Shown: piece by piece, positions 24,240 through 33,373 of the stretch
How the letters are laid out: the number at the start of each line of letters is the position of its first letter
Position numbering within the stretch: the first letter of the stretch is position 1
Source of the DNA: Pseudorhodobacter sp. MZDSW-24AT
GTDB taxonomy: Bacteria > Pseudomonadota > Alphaproteobacteria > Rhodobacterales > Rhodobacteraceae
DNA: 64,000 nt
Direction of reading: 5' to 3'
Assembly: GCF_002794355.1 (NCBI RefSeq)
Contig: NZ_PGOI01000008.1
Coordinates: forward strand, 310,001 to 374,000
Program-made: the position numbers and the translations under genes
Notes under the pieces: generated by a model
What the model was told of the DNA's origin: nothing
Database searches by the model: none
What the model saw: only the letters and a program-made list of their open reading frames with translations

Positions 24240-26867
24240 ATGTCACATACTTTGCTTTGGAAACGCCTGCTTATCTGGGGCGTCTGTCTTTGGGGCATTC
24301 TTTTTGCCCTGCCCAATGCCTTTTATCCGCAGGTGGAGCGGCACAACGATGCCGCCGCGCTGATGGCGGAAAGCGGCACCCTGCCCGCCGATCGGGCCGC
24401 GGATCTGGCGGGCTGGCCCGCGTGGTTGCCGTCGAACCTTGTGGCGCTGGGGCTGGATCTGCGCGGGGGCGCGCATCTTTTGGCGGAAGTGCATGTCGAA
24501 GACGTGCATGCCGCGCGGATGGAAGTGCTGTGGCCGCAGGTGCGCGATGCCTTGCGCGCCTTGCGCGATCAGGTGGGCAACGTGCGGCGGCAGGAGGCGG
24601 CACCGGGGGAGTTGCGGGTGAGCCTTGGGGAGCCTGCCGGAATGCCCGCCGCGCTGACGGCGGTGCGCGCCTTGGCCACGCCCGTGGTCTCGCTGACCGG
24701 GATCGGCCAGAACGACATCGACGTGCGGGCCGAGGGCGATACGCTGGTCATCGCGCTGTCGGCTGCCGAGCAAGAGGCCTCGGACGCGCGCACCTTGCAG
24801 CAGTCTTTGGAGATCATCCGCCGCCGGGTGGATGAGGTGGGCACGCGCGAGCCCACGATCATGCGGCAAGGCGACGACCGCATCCTGATTCAGGTGCCCG
24901 GCATCGGATCGGCGGCAGAGTTGAAATCGCTGATCGGGACAACCGCGCAGCTGACCTTTCACACCGTGCTGGGCCGCGCGACACAGGAACAAGCGGGCGA
25001 GCCCGGTGCCTTGGTGCTGCCATCGGCGGACGAGGCGGGGGTATTCTATGTGCTGGACTCCAGCCCGGTGGTGAGCGGCGAAAATCTGGTGGATGCGCAG
25101 CCCGCCTTTGACCAGAACAACCGCCCGGCGGTGAGCTTTCGCTTTGATCCGTCGGGGGCGCGGCTGTTTGGCGATTACACGGCGTCACATATCGGCCAGC
25201 CCTTTGCCATCGTGCTGGATGGCGAGGTGATTTCCGCCCCGGTGATCCAAAGCCATATCGCGGGGGGATCGGGGATCATCACCGGGCAGTTCACGGTGGA
25301 GGACTCGACCGAGCTTGCCGTGCTGTTGCGGGCGGGCGCGCTGCCTGCGGGCATGACCTTTCTGGAAGAGCGGACCATTGGCCCCGAACTGGGGGCCGAC
25401 AGCATCGAGGCCGGGCAGCGCGCCGCCGTCATCGGGATGGCGGCGGTCGTGGTGTTCATGCTGGCCTGCTATGGCAGCTTTGGTCTGGTGGCGACGCTGG
25501 CGCTGGGGCTGAACATGGGGCTGCTGCTGGCCGCGCTGTCGGTGATGGGGGCGACGCTGACCCTGCCCGGCATTGCCGGCATCGTGCTGACGATGGGCAT
25601 GGCGGTGGATGCCAATGTGCTGATCTTTGAGCGCATCCGAGAAGAGTTGCGGCAAGGCCGCGCGGCAGGCCGCGCCATCGAGATCGGCTTTCAAAAGGCG
25701 CTGTCGGCGATCATGGACAGCAACATCACCGGGCTTTTGACCGCGTTGATCATGTTCGCCATCGGCTCGGGCCCGGTGCGGGGCTTTGCGGTGACGCTGG
25801 GCTTGGGCATCCTGACCTCGATGTTCACCGCCGTTTACGTGACGCGGCTGATCATCGAGACATGGATGCGCTGGAAGCGGCCGCGCCAGATCACGCTGAA
25901 GGGATGGCTGCGGCTGGCGCCCGAGCACACCACCATCGACTTTTTCCGCGCCCAATGGCTGACCTTTGGGGTGTCGGTGGTGGCGGTTGTGGCCTCTTTG
26001 TTGCTGGTGGTGACGATGGGGCTGAACTTCGGGATCGACTTCAAGGGCGGCACCACGATCCGCGCCGAAACGACACAGAGCATCGACGTGGGCAGCTATC
26101 GTGCGGCGCTGTCCGAGCTTTCCTTGGGGGATGTCTCGATCACCGAGGTGTTCGATCCGGGTTTCCGGGCCGATCAGCATGTTGCCACCATTCGCATCGA
26201 GGCACAGCAAGGTGCCGAGGCCCTGTCGCCCGAGGTGGTGGCGACGGTGGAAGCCGCGATTCAGGCGGTGGACCCGGCGGTGCAGTTCACGGCGGTGGAA
26301 TCGGTGGGGCCGAAGGTTTCGGCCGAGCTGATCTGGCTGGCGCTGGCAGCGGTAGGGGCCGGGGCGGCGGGCATTCTGGTGTATGTCTGGCTGCGGTTTG
26401 AATGGCAATTCGCCGTCGGCACGGTGGCGGCGCTGCTGCATGATGTGATCGTGACGGTCGGGGTGTTCGCCCTGTTCGGGTTGAAGTTCGACCTGACCAT
26501 CGTGGCGGCGCTGCTGACCATTCTGGGCTATTCGGTCAATGACACGGTGGTGATCTTTGACCGGCTGCGCGAGAACCTTGTGAAGTTCAAGACCACCCCG
26601 CTGCGGGAGTTGATGAACCTGTCGGCCAACGAGACGCTGAGCCGCACGCTGATGACGGCGATGACCACGCTGATCGCGCTGATCGTGCTGTTGGTCTTTG
26701 GCGGCGATGTGATCCGGGGCTTTGTCTTTGCCATGGTGCTGGGGGTGATCCTTGGCACATGGTCGACGCTGTATGTGGCCAAGAACATCGTGTTGTTCCT
26801 TGGCGTTGACCGCAGCGAAAAGGCCAAGCGCGGGGCGGATCACGAATTCGCCCATATCGACGCCTGA
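24240..26867 (+). CDS. secDF: Fused protein translocase subunit SecDF
   Basis: An 875-residue fusion of SecD and SecF, which use proton-motive force to assist late steps of Sec-dependent export. The SecD half has an N-terminal helix (residues 8-25), the LGLDLRGGAHLL motif, the P1 periplasmic domain and six helices with GMAVDANVLIFERIREELR. The SecF half starts near residue 555 with its own helix, NFGIDFKGGTTIRAE, and ends with GYSVNDTVVIFDRLRENL. The linker is RPRQITLKGWLRLAPE. Many Rhodobacteraceae also keep separate secD and secF genes; whether this strain does is outside the window. ATG at 24240; the upstream open frame is non-coding. Confidence 0.93.
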   Translation: MSHTLLWKRLLIWGVCLWGILFALPNAFYPQVERHNDAAALMAESGTLPADRAADLAGWPAWLPSNLVALGLDLRGGAHLLAEVHVEDVHAARMEVLWPQVRDALRALRDQVGNVRRQEAAPGELRVSLGEPAGMPAALTAVRALATPVVSLTGIGQNDIDVRAEGDTLVIALSAAEQEASDARTLQQSLEIIRRRVDEVGTREPTIMRQGDDRILIQVPGIGSAAELKSLIGTTAQLTFHTVLGRATQEQAGEPGALVLPSADEAGVFYVLDSSPVVSGENLVDAQPAFDQNNRPAVSFRFDPSGARLFGDYTASHIGQPFAIVLDGEVISAPVIQSHIAGGSGIITGQFTVEDSTELAVLLRAGALPAGMTFLEERTIGPELGADSIEAGQRAAVIGMAAVVVFMLACYGSFGLVATLALGLNMGLLLAALSVMGATLTLPGIAGIVLTMGMAVDANVLIFERIREELRQGRAAGRAIEIGFQKALSAIMDSNITGLLTALIMFAIGSGPVRGFAVTLGLGILTSMFTAVYVTRLIIETWMRWKRPRQITLKGWLRLAPEHTTIDFFRAQWLTFGVSVVAVVASLLLVVTMGLNFGIDFKGGTTIRAETTQSIDVGSYRAALSELSLGDVSITEVFDPGFRADQHVATIRIEAQQGAEALSPEVVATVEAAIQAVDPAVQFTAVESVGPKVSAELIWLALAAVGAGAAGILVYVWLRFEWQFAVGTVAALLHDVIVTVGVFALFGLKFDLTIVAALLTILGYSVNDTVVIFDRLRENLVKFKTTPLRELMNLSANETLSRTLMTAMTTLIALIVLLVFGGDVIRGFVFAMVLGVILGTWSTLYVAKNIVLFLGVDRSEKAKRGADHEFAHIDA

Positions 26868-26872
26868 CACCG

Positions 26873-26902
26873 GGGCGGCACCGGAAAGATCCGGTGCCGC
26901 CC
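26873..26902 (+). terminator. Strong hairpin after secDF
   Basis: A perfect 13-bp stem (GGGCGGCACCGGA / TCCGGTGCCGCCC, loop AAGA) begins 6 bases after the secDF stop. There is no T-run downstream (GCCCAGCGAAAAAAAG), so it may act by Rho or as a 3'-end stabiliser. Confidence 0.6.
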
Positions 26903-27100
26903 GCCCAGCGAAAAAAAGATCCGGTCGTCCCTTGCGGGATCACGCGCGGATCACAAGATTGTGGATGCGGACCGGGCCCCTCTGGTGCAGGCAGTGCCTG
27001 CATGATGTCGGACCGCATCGACAGCGTCGATGCATCCTTGGGTCTTTCCGTTTCCGGTCCAGCGGTGTCTCGGCGCGTTCATGCAACCGAGGAGCCAAAA

Positions 27101-28108
27101 TTGGACTTTCTTTTCCTGCTTTTCCTCAGCAAGCCGCTTTGGATGTGGCTGCTGTTCATCACGCTGGTGCTGGGCCTTCTGGCCTTTGATCTGGGCGTTC
27201 TGCACAAGGGCGACCATGAGATCGGCGTGGCCGAAAGCTTGCGCATGTCGGCGATGTATATCGTGCTGGGCCTGTCATTCTCGGGCTTCATCTGGTGGCA
27301 GATGGATGCAACGGCGACCGCGCAATATCTGACGGCCTTTGTGGTGGAAAAGACGCTGGCGATGGACAACATCTTTGTCATCGCCTTGATCTTCAGCTTC
27401 TTTGCCATCCCGCGCGAATACCAGCACCGGGTGCTGTTCTGGGGCATTCTGGGTGTGATCGTGCTGCGCGGCATCATGATCGCGCTGGGGGCGACCATCG
27501 TGGACCAGTATCACTGGGTGCTGTATCTGTTCGCGGGCTTTCTGATCCTGACCGGCATCAAGATGCTGTTTGTCGCCGACAAAGAGCACAAGATCGAAGA
27601 CAATGCGCTGATCCGCTTTCTCAAGCGGCGGTTGAACGTGACCGAAGAGCTGCATGGGCATGATTTCTTTGTGAAAAAGCCCAACCCGCAAACCGGGCGC
27701 ATGGTGCGCTATGCCACGCCACTGTTTCTGGCGCTGGTGATGATCGAGATTGCCGATCTGGTCTTTGCGGTGGATTCGGTGCCGGCGGTGTTTACCATCA
27801 CCACCGACCCCTATCTGGTCTACACGTCGAACATCTTTGCCATCCTTGGCCTGCGCGCCCTGTATTTCGCGCTGGCGGCGATCCTGCACCGCTTTGCCTA
27901 TCTGAAATATGCGCTATCGGTGCTGCTGATCTTCATCGGATCGAAGATCTTCATCGCCGATGCCATGGGCTGGGAGAAGTTCCCGCCGGAATGGTCGCTG
28001 GGCATCACCTTTGCGATCCTTGGCGCGGGTGTGGCCTTCTCGTTGTGGAAGACCAAAAGCCCCGAAGCGGCGCAGGTTGAGGCCCCCAAGGCCGAGTCCT
28101 TGCGCTAA
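27101..28108 (+). CDS. TerC family integral membrane protein
   Basis: A 335-residue polytopic membrane protein of the TerC family (Alx/YkoY-like, linked to manganese export and metallation of exported proteins in other bacteria). Motifs: FDLGVLHKGDHEI in the first third, VVEKTLAMDNIFVIAL, and the second-half equivalent IEIADLVFAVDSVPAVF, whose acidic residues sit within helices. No ATG gives a sensible N-terminus; TTG at 27101 follows GAGGAG and starts LDFLFLLFLSKPLW. About 200 bases of leader follow the secDF hairpin, in which I do not recognise the yybP-ykoY riboswitch core. A transport substrate is not determinable. Confidence 0.87.
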   Translation: MDFLFLLFLSKPLWMWLLFITLVLGLLAFDLGVLHKGDHEIGVAESLRMSAMYIVLGLSFSGFIWWQMDATATAQYLTAFVVEKTLAMDNIFVIALIFSFFAIPREYQHRVLFWGILGVIVLRGIMIALGATIVDQYHWVLYLFAGFLILTGIKMLFVADKEHKIEDNALIRFLKRRLNVTEELHGHDFFVKKPNPQTGRMVRYATPLFLALVMIEIADLVFAVDSVPAVFTITTDPYLVYTSNIFAILGLRALYFALAAILHRFAYLKYALSVLLIFIGSKIFIADAMGWEKFPPEWSLGITFAILGAGVAFSLWKTKSPEAAQVEAPKAESLR

Positions 28109-28172
28109 GCACGCGGCACGGGCGGATCGACCCCGGCCTTGCAGCCGCGCGGTTGATCCGCCACAGTTTCTT

Positions 28173-28216
28173 GGCCCGGAGTCGGCCTGCCCTGCCGGGC
28201 AAACCGACTCCGGGCC
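28173..28216 (+). terminator. Hairpin(s) between terC-like and CNNM genes
   Basis: A perfect 13-bp stem (GGCCCGGAGTCGG at 28173-28185, CCGACTCCGGGCC at 28204-28216) encloses a small GCCC/GGGC stem. A second inverted pair (GGCGGATC 28121-28128, GATCCGCC 28155-28162) precedes it, starting 13 bases after the upstream stop. No T-run. Termination or processing is likely. Confidence 0.55.
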
Positions 28217-28287
28217 GCCTGTCTTGGGCATGACGCCCGATTTTTTGCATTTTGAAGCGCCTTTCAACCTTAACGGATATCCCAGCC

Positions 28288-29568
28288 ATGTGGCTTGAAC
28301 TGCTGATCGTTTTTTCCCTTACCCTTGTGAACGGGGTGCTGGCCATGTCGGAGCTGGCGATCGTGTCGTCACGCAAGGCACGGTTGCAGGTGATGGCAGA
28401 TGCCGGGAGCCGGGGGGCGGCGCATGCCATCCGGCTGGCCGCCGATCCGGGCCGGTTCTTGTCCAGCGTGCAGATCGGGATCACGCTGGTGGGGGTGCTG
28501 TCGGGGGCCATTTCGGGGGCGACGCTGGGGGTGCGTCTGGCGGCGGCCTTGCAAGAGGCAGGGCTGGGCGCAGACCTTGCGCAGACGCTGGGCGTGGGCG
28601 GCGTGGTGGTGCTGATCACCTATGTCTCGTTGGTGTTCGGCGAATTGGTGCCCAAGCAAATCGCCCTGCGCGCGCCCGAAGCGGCGGCGGTGCGCATCGC
28701 GCCGCTGCTTACTCTGATCGCCACCGTGGCCGCGCCCTTGGTGTGGGTGTTGAACAAATCGGGACAGGCCTTGCTTGCGCTTTTGGGTCAATCCGGCGCG
28801 GTGGATCGCAACATGACCGATGAAGAGGTCAAGATGGTGCTGTCCGAGGCGCAATCTTCGGGCGTCATGGAACAGGCCGAGACAGAGATGATCGCGGGGG
28901 TGATGCGGATCGCCGACCGCACCGCACGCGGTCTGATGGTGCCGCGCCATGAGGTGGAGACCATCGAGGTGACGGAGACGCCCGCCGCCATCATCCGCCG
29001 GTTCCGCGAGACGGGCCATTCCCGGCTTGTCGTGCGCGAAGGCGCGGCGGACAACATCATCGGTGTGTTCAAATCGCGCGATTTTCTGGATGCGGGGCGC
29101 AAGACGCAAGGATTTGACCCGCGCGCCAAGCTGATTGCCGCACCGGGCATCCGCGACGGGATGGCGGCGCTGGATGTGCTGGAAACCCTGCGCAGGTCGC
29201 CCGCGCATATGGTGCTGGTCTTCGACGAATACGGCAATTTCGAGGGGATCATCACCCCGATGGATGTGCTGCAGGCGATTGCAGGTGAATTCATTGATGG
29301 CGATGAGACCGAAGAGAAAATCGCCGAGCGCGAAGATGGCAGCTTGTTGGTGGCGGGCTGGATGCCAGCGGATGAATTCGCAGAACGTCTTGGCATCCCG
29401 CTGGAAAGCGACCGCGATTATGAAACGGCGGCGGGCTTTCTGATTGCCCGGATGGGGTCGCTGCCGAAACTGGGCGATTATGTCGATCTGCGCGGCTGGC
29501 GGATCGAGGTGATCGATCTGGATGGCCGCCGGATCGACAAGCTGTTGGCGACCCGGCGCGAGGACTGA
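28288..29568 (+). CDS. CNNM/CorC-type hemolysin-family membrane protein
   Basis: A 426-residue protein with an N-terminal CNNM (DUF21) transmembrane domain (about residues 1-190, three to four helices, starting MWLELLIVFSLTLVNGVLAMSELAIVSSRK), a CBS-pair region (about 205-335; GLMVPRHEVETIEV, MVLVFDEYGNFEGIITPMDVL) and a C-terminal CorC/HlyC domain (ETAAGFLIARMGSLPKLGDYV). Relatives are implicated in magnesium/cobalt efflux. ATG 28288 places the first helix directly at the N-terminus; an ATG at 28252 is a possible longer start. Confidence 0.9.
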   Translation: MWLELLIVFSLTLVNGVLAMSELAIVSSRKARLQVMADAGSRGAAHAIRLAADPGRFLSSVQIGITLVGVLSGAISGATLGVRLAAALQEAGLGADLAQTLGVGGVVVLITYVSLVFGELVPKQIALRAPEAAAVRIAPLLTLIATVAAPLVWVLNKSGQALLALLGQSGAVDRNMTDEEVKMVLSEAQSSGVMEQAETEMIAGVMRIADRTARGLMVPRHEVETIEVTETPAAIIRRFRETGHSRLVVREGAADNIIGVFKSRDFLDAGRKTQGFDPRAKLIAAPGIRDGMAALDVLETLRRSPAHMVLVFDEYGNFEGIITPMDVLQAIAGEFIDGDETEEKIAEREDGSLLVAGWMPADEFAERLGIPLESDRDYETAAGFLIARMGSLPKLGDYVDLRGWRIEVIDLDGRRIDKLLATRRED

Positions 29569-29577
29569 AAGACCCTT

Positions 29578-29601
29578 GCCCCCTTCCCTGCCGAAGGGGG
29601 C
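29578..29601. terminator. Hairpin between convergent genes
   Basis: An 8-bp perfect stem (GCCCCCTT / AAGGGGGC, loop CCCTGCCG) lies between the CNNM gene (+, ends 29568) and the small membrane protein gene (-, ends 29633). The position suits a shared terminator, although flanking T-runs are absent. Confidence 0.5.
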
Positions 29602-29632
29602 TTGCACTGTGCGGCGGGGCCGATGCCCGCCC

Positions 29633-29794
29633 TTAGCGGCGGTTCTGACGCATGGTTTGCAGCATGTCCCAACCGGCCAGCGCCACGGTGATGCCCACCA
29701 CCGCAAGCAGATCGAGCCGGGGCACCTTCCACAAGAGGATGCCAAGGAAGGCGCAGAAGATGGCAAAGGCAAAGAGCCCCAAAAGCTTGTTCAT
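29633..29794 (-). CDS. 53-residue membrane protein at the end of the TRAP-amidase operon
   Basis: A small protein with two hydrophobic helices (LLGLFAFAIFCAFLGILLW and LLAVVGITVALAGWDML) and a basic C-terminus (MRQNRR). Its ATG is four bases after the amidase stop, with a GGAG ribosome-binding site inside the amidase gene, so it is almost certainly co-translated with it. No function is known; it could be a small accessory membrane protein. Start alternatives inside the amidase gene are unlikely. Confidence 0.7.
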   Translation of the reverse strand: MNKLLGLFAFAIFCAFLGILLWKVPRLDLLAVVGITVALAGWDMLQTMRQNRR

Positions 29795-29798
29795 CGGT

Positions 29799-31157
29799 TC
29801 AGGCTCCGTCACTGAGGGAAAGGAGATGCTGGGACAGCCAACGGGCGCTGCGCAGCAGGCGGGCATCATCGCCGCGCCGCCCCACCAGTTGCAAGCCCAT
29901 CGGCAGGCCGTTTTCAGCCGTAAACAGCGGCAGCGTCAGCGCGGGCACGCCCGCCAGCGTCCACAACCCGTTGAAAAGCGGGGAGCCGGTGGAGGCGAGC
30001 CCCTGTGGCGCAGGGCCAAGCGCTGCCGGGCAGAGGATGGCGTCGCAGCGTTCGAAGATCTGTTCCAGCCCTGCGTTCATCAGGGTGCGCCAGTCCAGCG
30101 CGGCGATGTAATCGCGCGCGAGCACCGCCTTACCTTCGTCCATTGCGGCGCGCAGCGGGTCTGACATCAGATCGCGGCCCCGGCGTTCCAAACCGAAATA
30201 GCATTTCGACATTTCGGCAAAATTGATGCGTTGCCGGGCGGCGGCGACCTCTTCGAACCCCGAGAGCGGCAGTTCGAAACAGTCGGGCAACAGGCCTGCC
30301 AGTTCCGCCATGGCCGCCTGCATCTGCGGATCGGCCTGATCCTGACCGGGCAAGGTGACGATGGCAAAGGTTGGCGTGACCGGCGCCGGCGACAGCGCCA
30401 CATCGAGCAGTCTTGGCGTGGGCAGCGGGGCGGTGGCGGTGTCGGCAGGGTCATGCCCGGTGAGGGTTTCGGCCAGCAGCGCGCAATCCTCGGGCGTTTT
30501 GGCGAAGACGCCGATGGTGTCGAGGAAGGGCGACTGCATCAGCACGCCGCTGCGGGGGATCAGCCCAAAGCTGGGCTTGAAGCCGACCACGCCGCAATAG
30601 CTTGCCGGGCGGATAATCGAGCCGCCGGTTTGCGTGCCGATGGCCAAGGGGACCATCCCGGCGGCGACGGCAGCAGCAGAGCCTTGGCTGGAGCCGCCGG
30701 GGGTGTGGTCGGGGTTGTGCGGGTTGCGCGTCTTGCCCGGATGCAGGAAGGCGCATTCGGTGGTGACGGTCTTGCCCATCACGATGGCGCCGCTCGCGCG
30801 CAGGCGGGCGACAAGCCACGCATCCTCGGTGGGCACGCGCCCCGCATCGATGGCGGTGCCATTGGCGGTGGGGATGCCTTTGGTGTCGATGATGTCTTTC
30901 AGCCCCACCGGCAGGCCATGCAGCGGGCCGATCGGCAGTCCGGCCAAGCGGCGTTTGTCGAGCGTGCGCGCCTGCTCCAGCGCGTAGTCGCCATCCAGCC
31001 AGGCCCAGGCCTGCACGTCGGGTTCACGCGCGGCGATGCGGGCAAGACAGGCCTCGACCAGTTCCACCGCGCGCAAGGCGCCCGAGGCGAGCCTGTCGCG
31101 CAGCTCAACCGCGCTGAGCGACAGGATCGCTTGGGTCTTGTCAGCGGCCCGGGCCAT
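29799..31157 (-). CDS. Amidase (amidase signature family)
   Basis: A 452-residue amidase-signature enzyme, hydrolysing a C-N amide bond. The Ser-cisSer-Lys triad is visible: Lys in LPVGLKDIIDTKG, the cis-Ser in TPGGSSQGSAAAVA and the nucleophile in IGTQTGGSIIRPASYCG. Length is usual for the family, without GatA-specific features or gatBC neighbours, so a small-molecule amidase is favoured. Its start lies inside dctM (17-base overlap), making it part of the TRAP operon: the transporter probably brings in the amide or the product's relative. ATG at 31157 (MARAADKTQ) was chosen; an upstream one lies deep within dctM. Confidence 0.88.
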   Translation of the reverse strand: MARAADKTQAILSLSAVELRDRLASGALRAVELVEACLARIAAREPDVQAWAWLDGDYALEQARTLDKRRLAGLPIGPLHGLPVGLKDIIDTKGIPTANGTAIDAGRVPTEDAWLVARLRASGAIVMGKTVTTECAFLHPGKTRNPHNPDHTPGGSSQGSAAAVAAGMVPLAIGTQTGGSIIRPASYCGVVGFKPSFGLIPRSGVLMQSPFLDTIGVFAKTPEDCALLAETLTGHDPADTATAPLPTPRLLDVALSPAPVTPTFAIVTLPGQDQADPQMQAAMAELAGLLPDCFELPLSGFEEVAAARQRINFAEMSKCYFGLERRGRDLMSDPLRAAMDEGKAVLARDYIAALDWRTLMNAGLEQIFERCDAILCPAALGPAPQGLASTGSPLFNGLWTLAGVPALTLPLFTAENGLPMGLQLVGRRGDDARLLRSARWLSQHLLSLSDGA

Positions 31158-32565
31158 AGAATGCCTCCGGCAAGGAGAAGACGATCTGCGGGAAGATATA
31201 CATGAGCGCCATGCAGACAATGACCATGCCACAATAGGGCAGCACGCCGGAGAAGATTTCGGTGAGCTTCACCTGCGGCGGCGCGATGCCCTTGAGGTAA
31301 TAGGCGCTCATCGCCATGGGCGGGGTCAGGAAGCTGGTTTGCAGGTTCAGCGCCACCAGCACGCCAAAGAACAGCGGGTCGATGCCAAAGACGGGCAAGA
31401 GCGGAAGGAAGATCGGCACAAAGATGATGATGATTTCCGACCATTCGAGCGGCCAGCCCAGAAGGAAGATGATGAGCTGCGCCATGATCAGGAACTGGAA
31501 GGGCGTCAGATCAAGCCCTTGCACGAATTCCGCGATCACATGCTCGCCCCCCAGATAGCTGAACACCGCCGAGAAGGTGTAGGAGCCGACGAAGAGCCAG
31601 CACACCATCGCCGTGGTGCGCACCGTGAGATAGACGCTTTCGCGCAGGCGCTGGAAGGTCATGGCGCGGTAGGCCACCGCCAGCACGATGCCGCCCAAGG
31701 CGCCGATGGAGGCGGCTTCGGTGGGGGTGGCAAGGCCAAAGAGGATGGAGCCCAGCACGGCAAAGATCAGGATGGCCAGCGGCAGGAAGCTGGTGGCCAG
31801 CATCCAAGCCAGCTTGGCAAAGGGCACCTCGGGCATTTCTTCCTTGGTGGGTTTCGGCGCGAGCTTGGGGTTCAGGATCGAGCGCACGACGATGTAAATC
31901 AGATAAAGACCCACCAGCGTGAAGCCGGGCAGCAAGGCCCCCGCGTAAAGCCGCACGATGGAAACGCCCGAGGAGGCGGCGTAGACGATCAACATGATTG
32001 AGGGCGGGATCAGAATGCCCAGCGTGCCGCCCGCGCAGATGATGCCGGTGGCGAAGGAATGGTCATAGCGCGCCTTGAGCATCTGCGGCAGCGCCAAGAG
32101 GCCCATCAGCGTGACCACCGCGCCCACGATGCCGGTGGCGGTGGCAAACAGCGCGCAGGTGATCAGGGCGGCCACGCCCATCGATCCGGGGATGTTGCGG
32201 GTGGCAATGGCCAGCGTGCCAAACAGCTTGTCCACGATATTGGCGCGTTCGACGATATAGCCCATGAACAGGAACAGGGGGATCGCCGTCAGCACCTCGT
32301 TCGAGATCACCGTATAGGTCTGGTTCACGAAGAGGTCGAAGATGCGGTTGTTGTAGAACCCCTCGATCCACAGGCTTGTGCTGTCCCACCAACTGGCGTC
32401 TTCGGTCAGGCGGTTGTAGCCGCGCCACATGCGGCCAGCGTCGAAATAGGCGTAGTAGCCAAAGGCGATGCCCAGCGCCATCAGCGTGAAGGCAATCGGA
32501 AAGCCCAGGAAAACGAAGGCAATGAAGATGCCCAGCATCAAGAGGGCGATTTGCGGGTCGGTCAC
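31141..32565 (-). CDS. dctM: TRAP transporter large permease (DctM)
   Basis: A 474-residue inner-membrane protein of the TRAP family with about 12 or more helices, forming the sodium-coupled translocation channel with DctQ. N-terminal LLMLGIFIAFVFLGFPIAFTLM and the LFLFMGYIVERANIVDKLF segment are diagnostic, as is GGTLGILIPPSIMLIVYA. A longer than usual loop after the second helix (DAGRMWRGYNRLTEDASWWDS) is typical of the larger mannitol/chloroaromatic-type subfamily rather than of C4-dicarboxylate DctM. It overlaps the amidase start. Confidence 0.93.
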   Translation of the reverse strand: MTDPQIALLMLGIFIAFVFLGFPIAFTLMALGIAFGYYAYFDAGRMWRGYNRLTEDASWWDSTSLWIEGFYNNRIFDLFVNQTYTVISNEVLTAIPLFLFMGYIVERANIVDKLFGTLAIATRNIPGSMGVAALITCALFATATGIVGAVVTLMGLLALPQMLKARYDHSFATGIICAGGTLGILIPPSIMLIVYAASSGVSIVRLYAGALLPGFTLVGLYLIYIVVRSILNPKLAPKPTKEEMPEVPFAKLAWMLATSFLPLAILIFAVLGSILFGLATPTEAASIGALGGIVLAVAYRAMTFQRLRESVYLTVRTTAMVCWLFVGSYTFSAVFSYLGGEHVIAEFVQGLDLTPFQFLIMAQLIIFLLGWPLEWSEIIIIFVPIFLPLLPVFGIDPLFFGVLVALNLQTSFLTPPMAMSAYYLKGIAPPQVKLTEIFSGVLPYCGMVIVCMALMYIFPQIVFSLPEAFYGPGR

Positions 32566-32619
32566 GGGTGCGAACTCCGGGGAATGGGGCGGCGGTGGGG
32601 CCGATGGCCTGAGCGGCGA

Positions 32620-33219
32620 TTATCGGGGGGCGGCGGCGTTGGCCTTGGCGGCAGCCTCTTCGGCGGCCTGACGCATCAGAAGCTGTTCGGTTTCCTCGAC
32701 GTCTTCTTCCGCCTCGAGCCATGTGCCGGTGCGCATGCAAAGGATGCAGCGGAACACCTGCGCGAGACCTTGGATGAGCAGCAAGAGGCCCGCGGCGACG
32801 ATCACCGCCTTGAACTGATAGATCGGGATGCCGGCGGGGCTGTTCACCGAGACTTCGCCATAGCCCCAAGAGCGGCTGGCGTATTTCCAGCCGGTAAACA
32901 CCAGCGCCAGAATGCCGGGGAAGAAGAAGGTGATGTAAAGCACCAGATCGACGAAGGCCTGCGTTTGCGGCCGCCACGTGCGATAAAGGAAGTCGCCCCG
33001 CACATGCCCGTTGCGCGACAGCGTGTAGGCCCCGCCCATCATGAACAGCGTGCCATACATGATGAAGCTGAGGTCCAGCGCCCAAGGCGTGGGGCGGTTG
33101 AACAGATAGCGCACCATGACCTCATAGGCCATGCCAAAGGTCATCAGAATGATCAGCCAGCCAAAGGTCTTGCCGAAGAAGGCAGAGAGCCGATCGGCAA
33201 AGCGAATATACCAGATCAT
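32620..33219 (-). CDS. dctQ: TRAP transporter small permease (DctQ)
   Basis: A 199-residue membrane protein with four predicted helices, the small permease that pairs with DctM. Family pattern: FGKTFGWLIILMTFGMAYEVMVRYLFNRPTPWA at the start, then MMGGAYTLSRNGHVRGDFLY, where Arg-x-x-His-Val-Arg is typical. The C-terminal tail is cytoplasmic and rich in Glu/Ala. It lies 54 bases upstream of dctM and 154 downstream of dctP, and the latter gap contains a hairpin. Confidence 0.92.
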   Translation of the reverse strand: MIWYIRFADRLSAFFGKTFGWLIILMTFGMAYEVMVRYLFNRPTPWALDLSFIMYGTLFMMGGAYTLSRNGHVRGDFLYRTWRPQTQAFVDLVLYITFFFPGILALVFTGWKYASRSWGYGEVSVNSPAGIPIYQFKAVIVAAGLLLLIQGLAQVFRCILCMRTGTWLEAEEDVEETEQLLMRQAAEEAAAKANAAAPR

Positions 33220-33339
33220 GGGAAAGGGCTCCGTTCATGCGGCAGGCAAGGCGATGCCGCGCGCAGCAGGGATCACGGGGAAGGCGCCGGACAGGCCGGG
33301 GCATCAGCGGGAAAAAGCGGGGCAGAGTGGCCAAGCAGA

Positions 33340-33364
33340 CAGGGGCGCGCCGGGCGCGCCCCTG
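33340..33364 (-). terminator. Intercistronic hairpin downstream of dctP
   Basis: A 10-bp GC stem (CAGGGGCGCG / CGCGCCCCTG, loop CCGGG) starts 10 bases after the dctP stop. Similar elements between a binding-protein gene and its permeases act as partial terminators or 3'-end protection, raising binding-protein levels. No T-run is present. Confidence 0.6.
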
Positions 33365-33373
33365 AAGAGCAGG

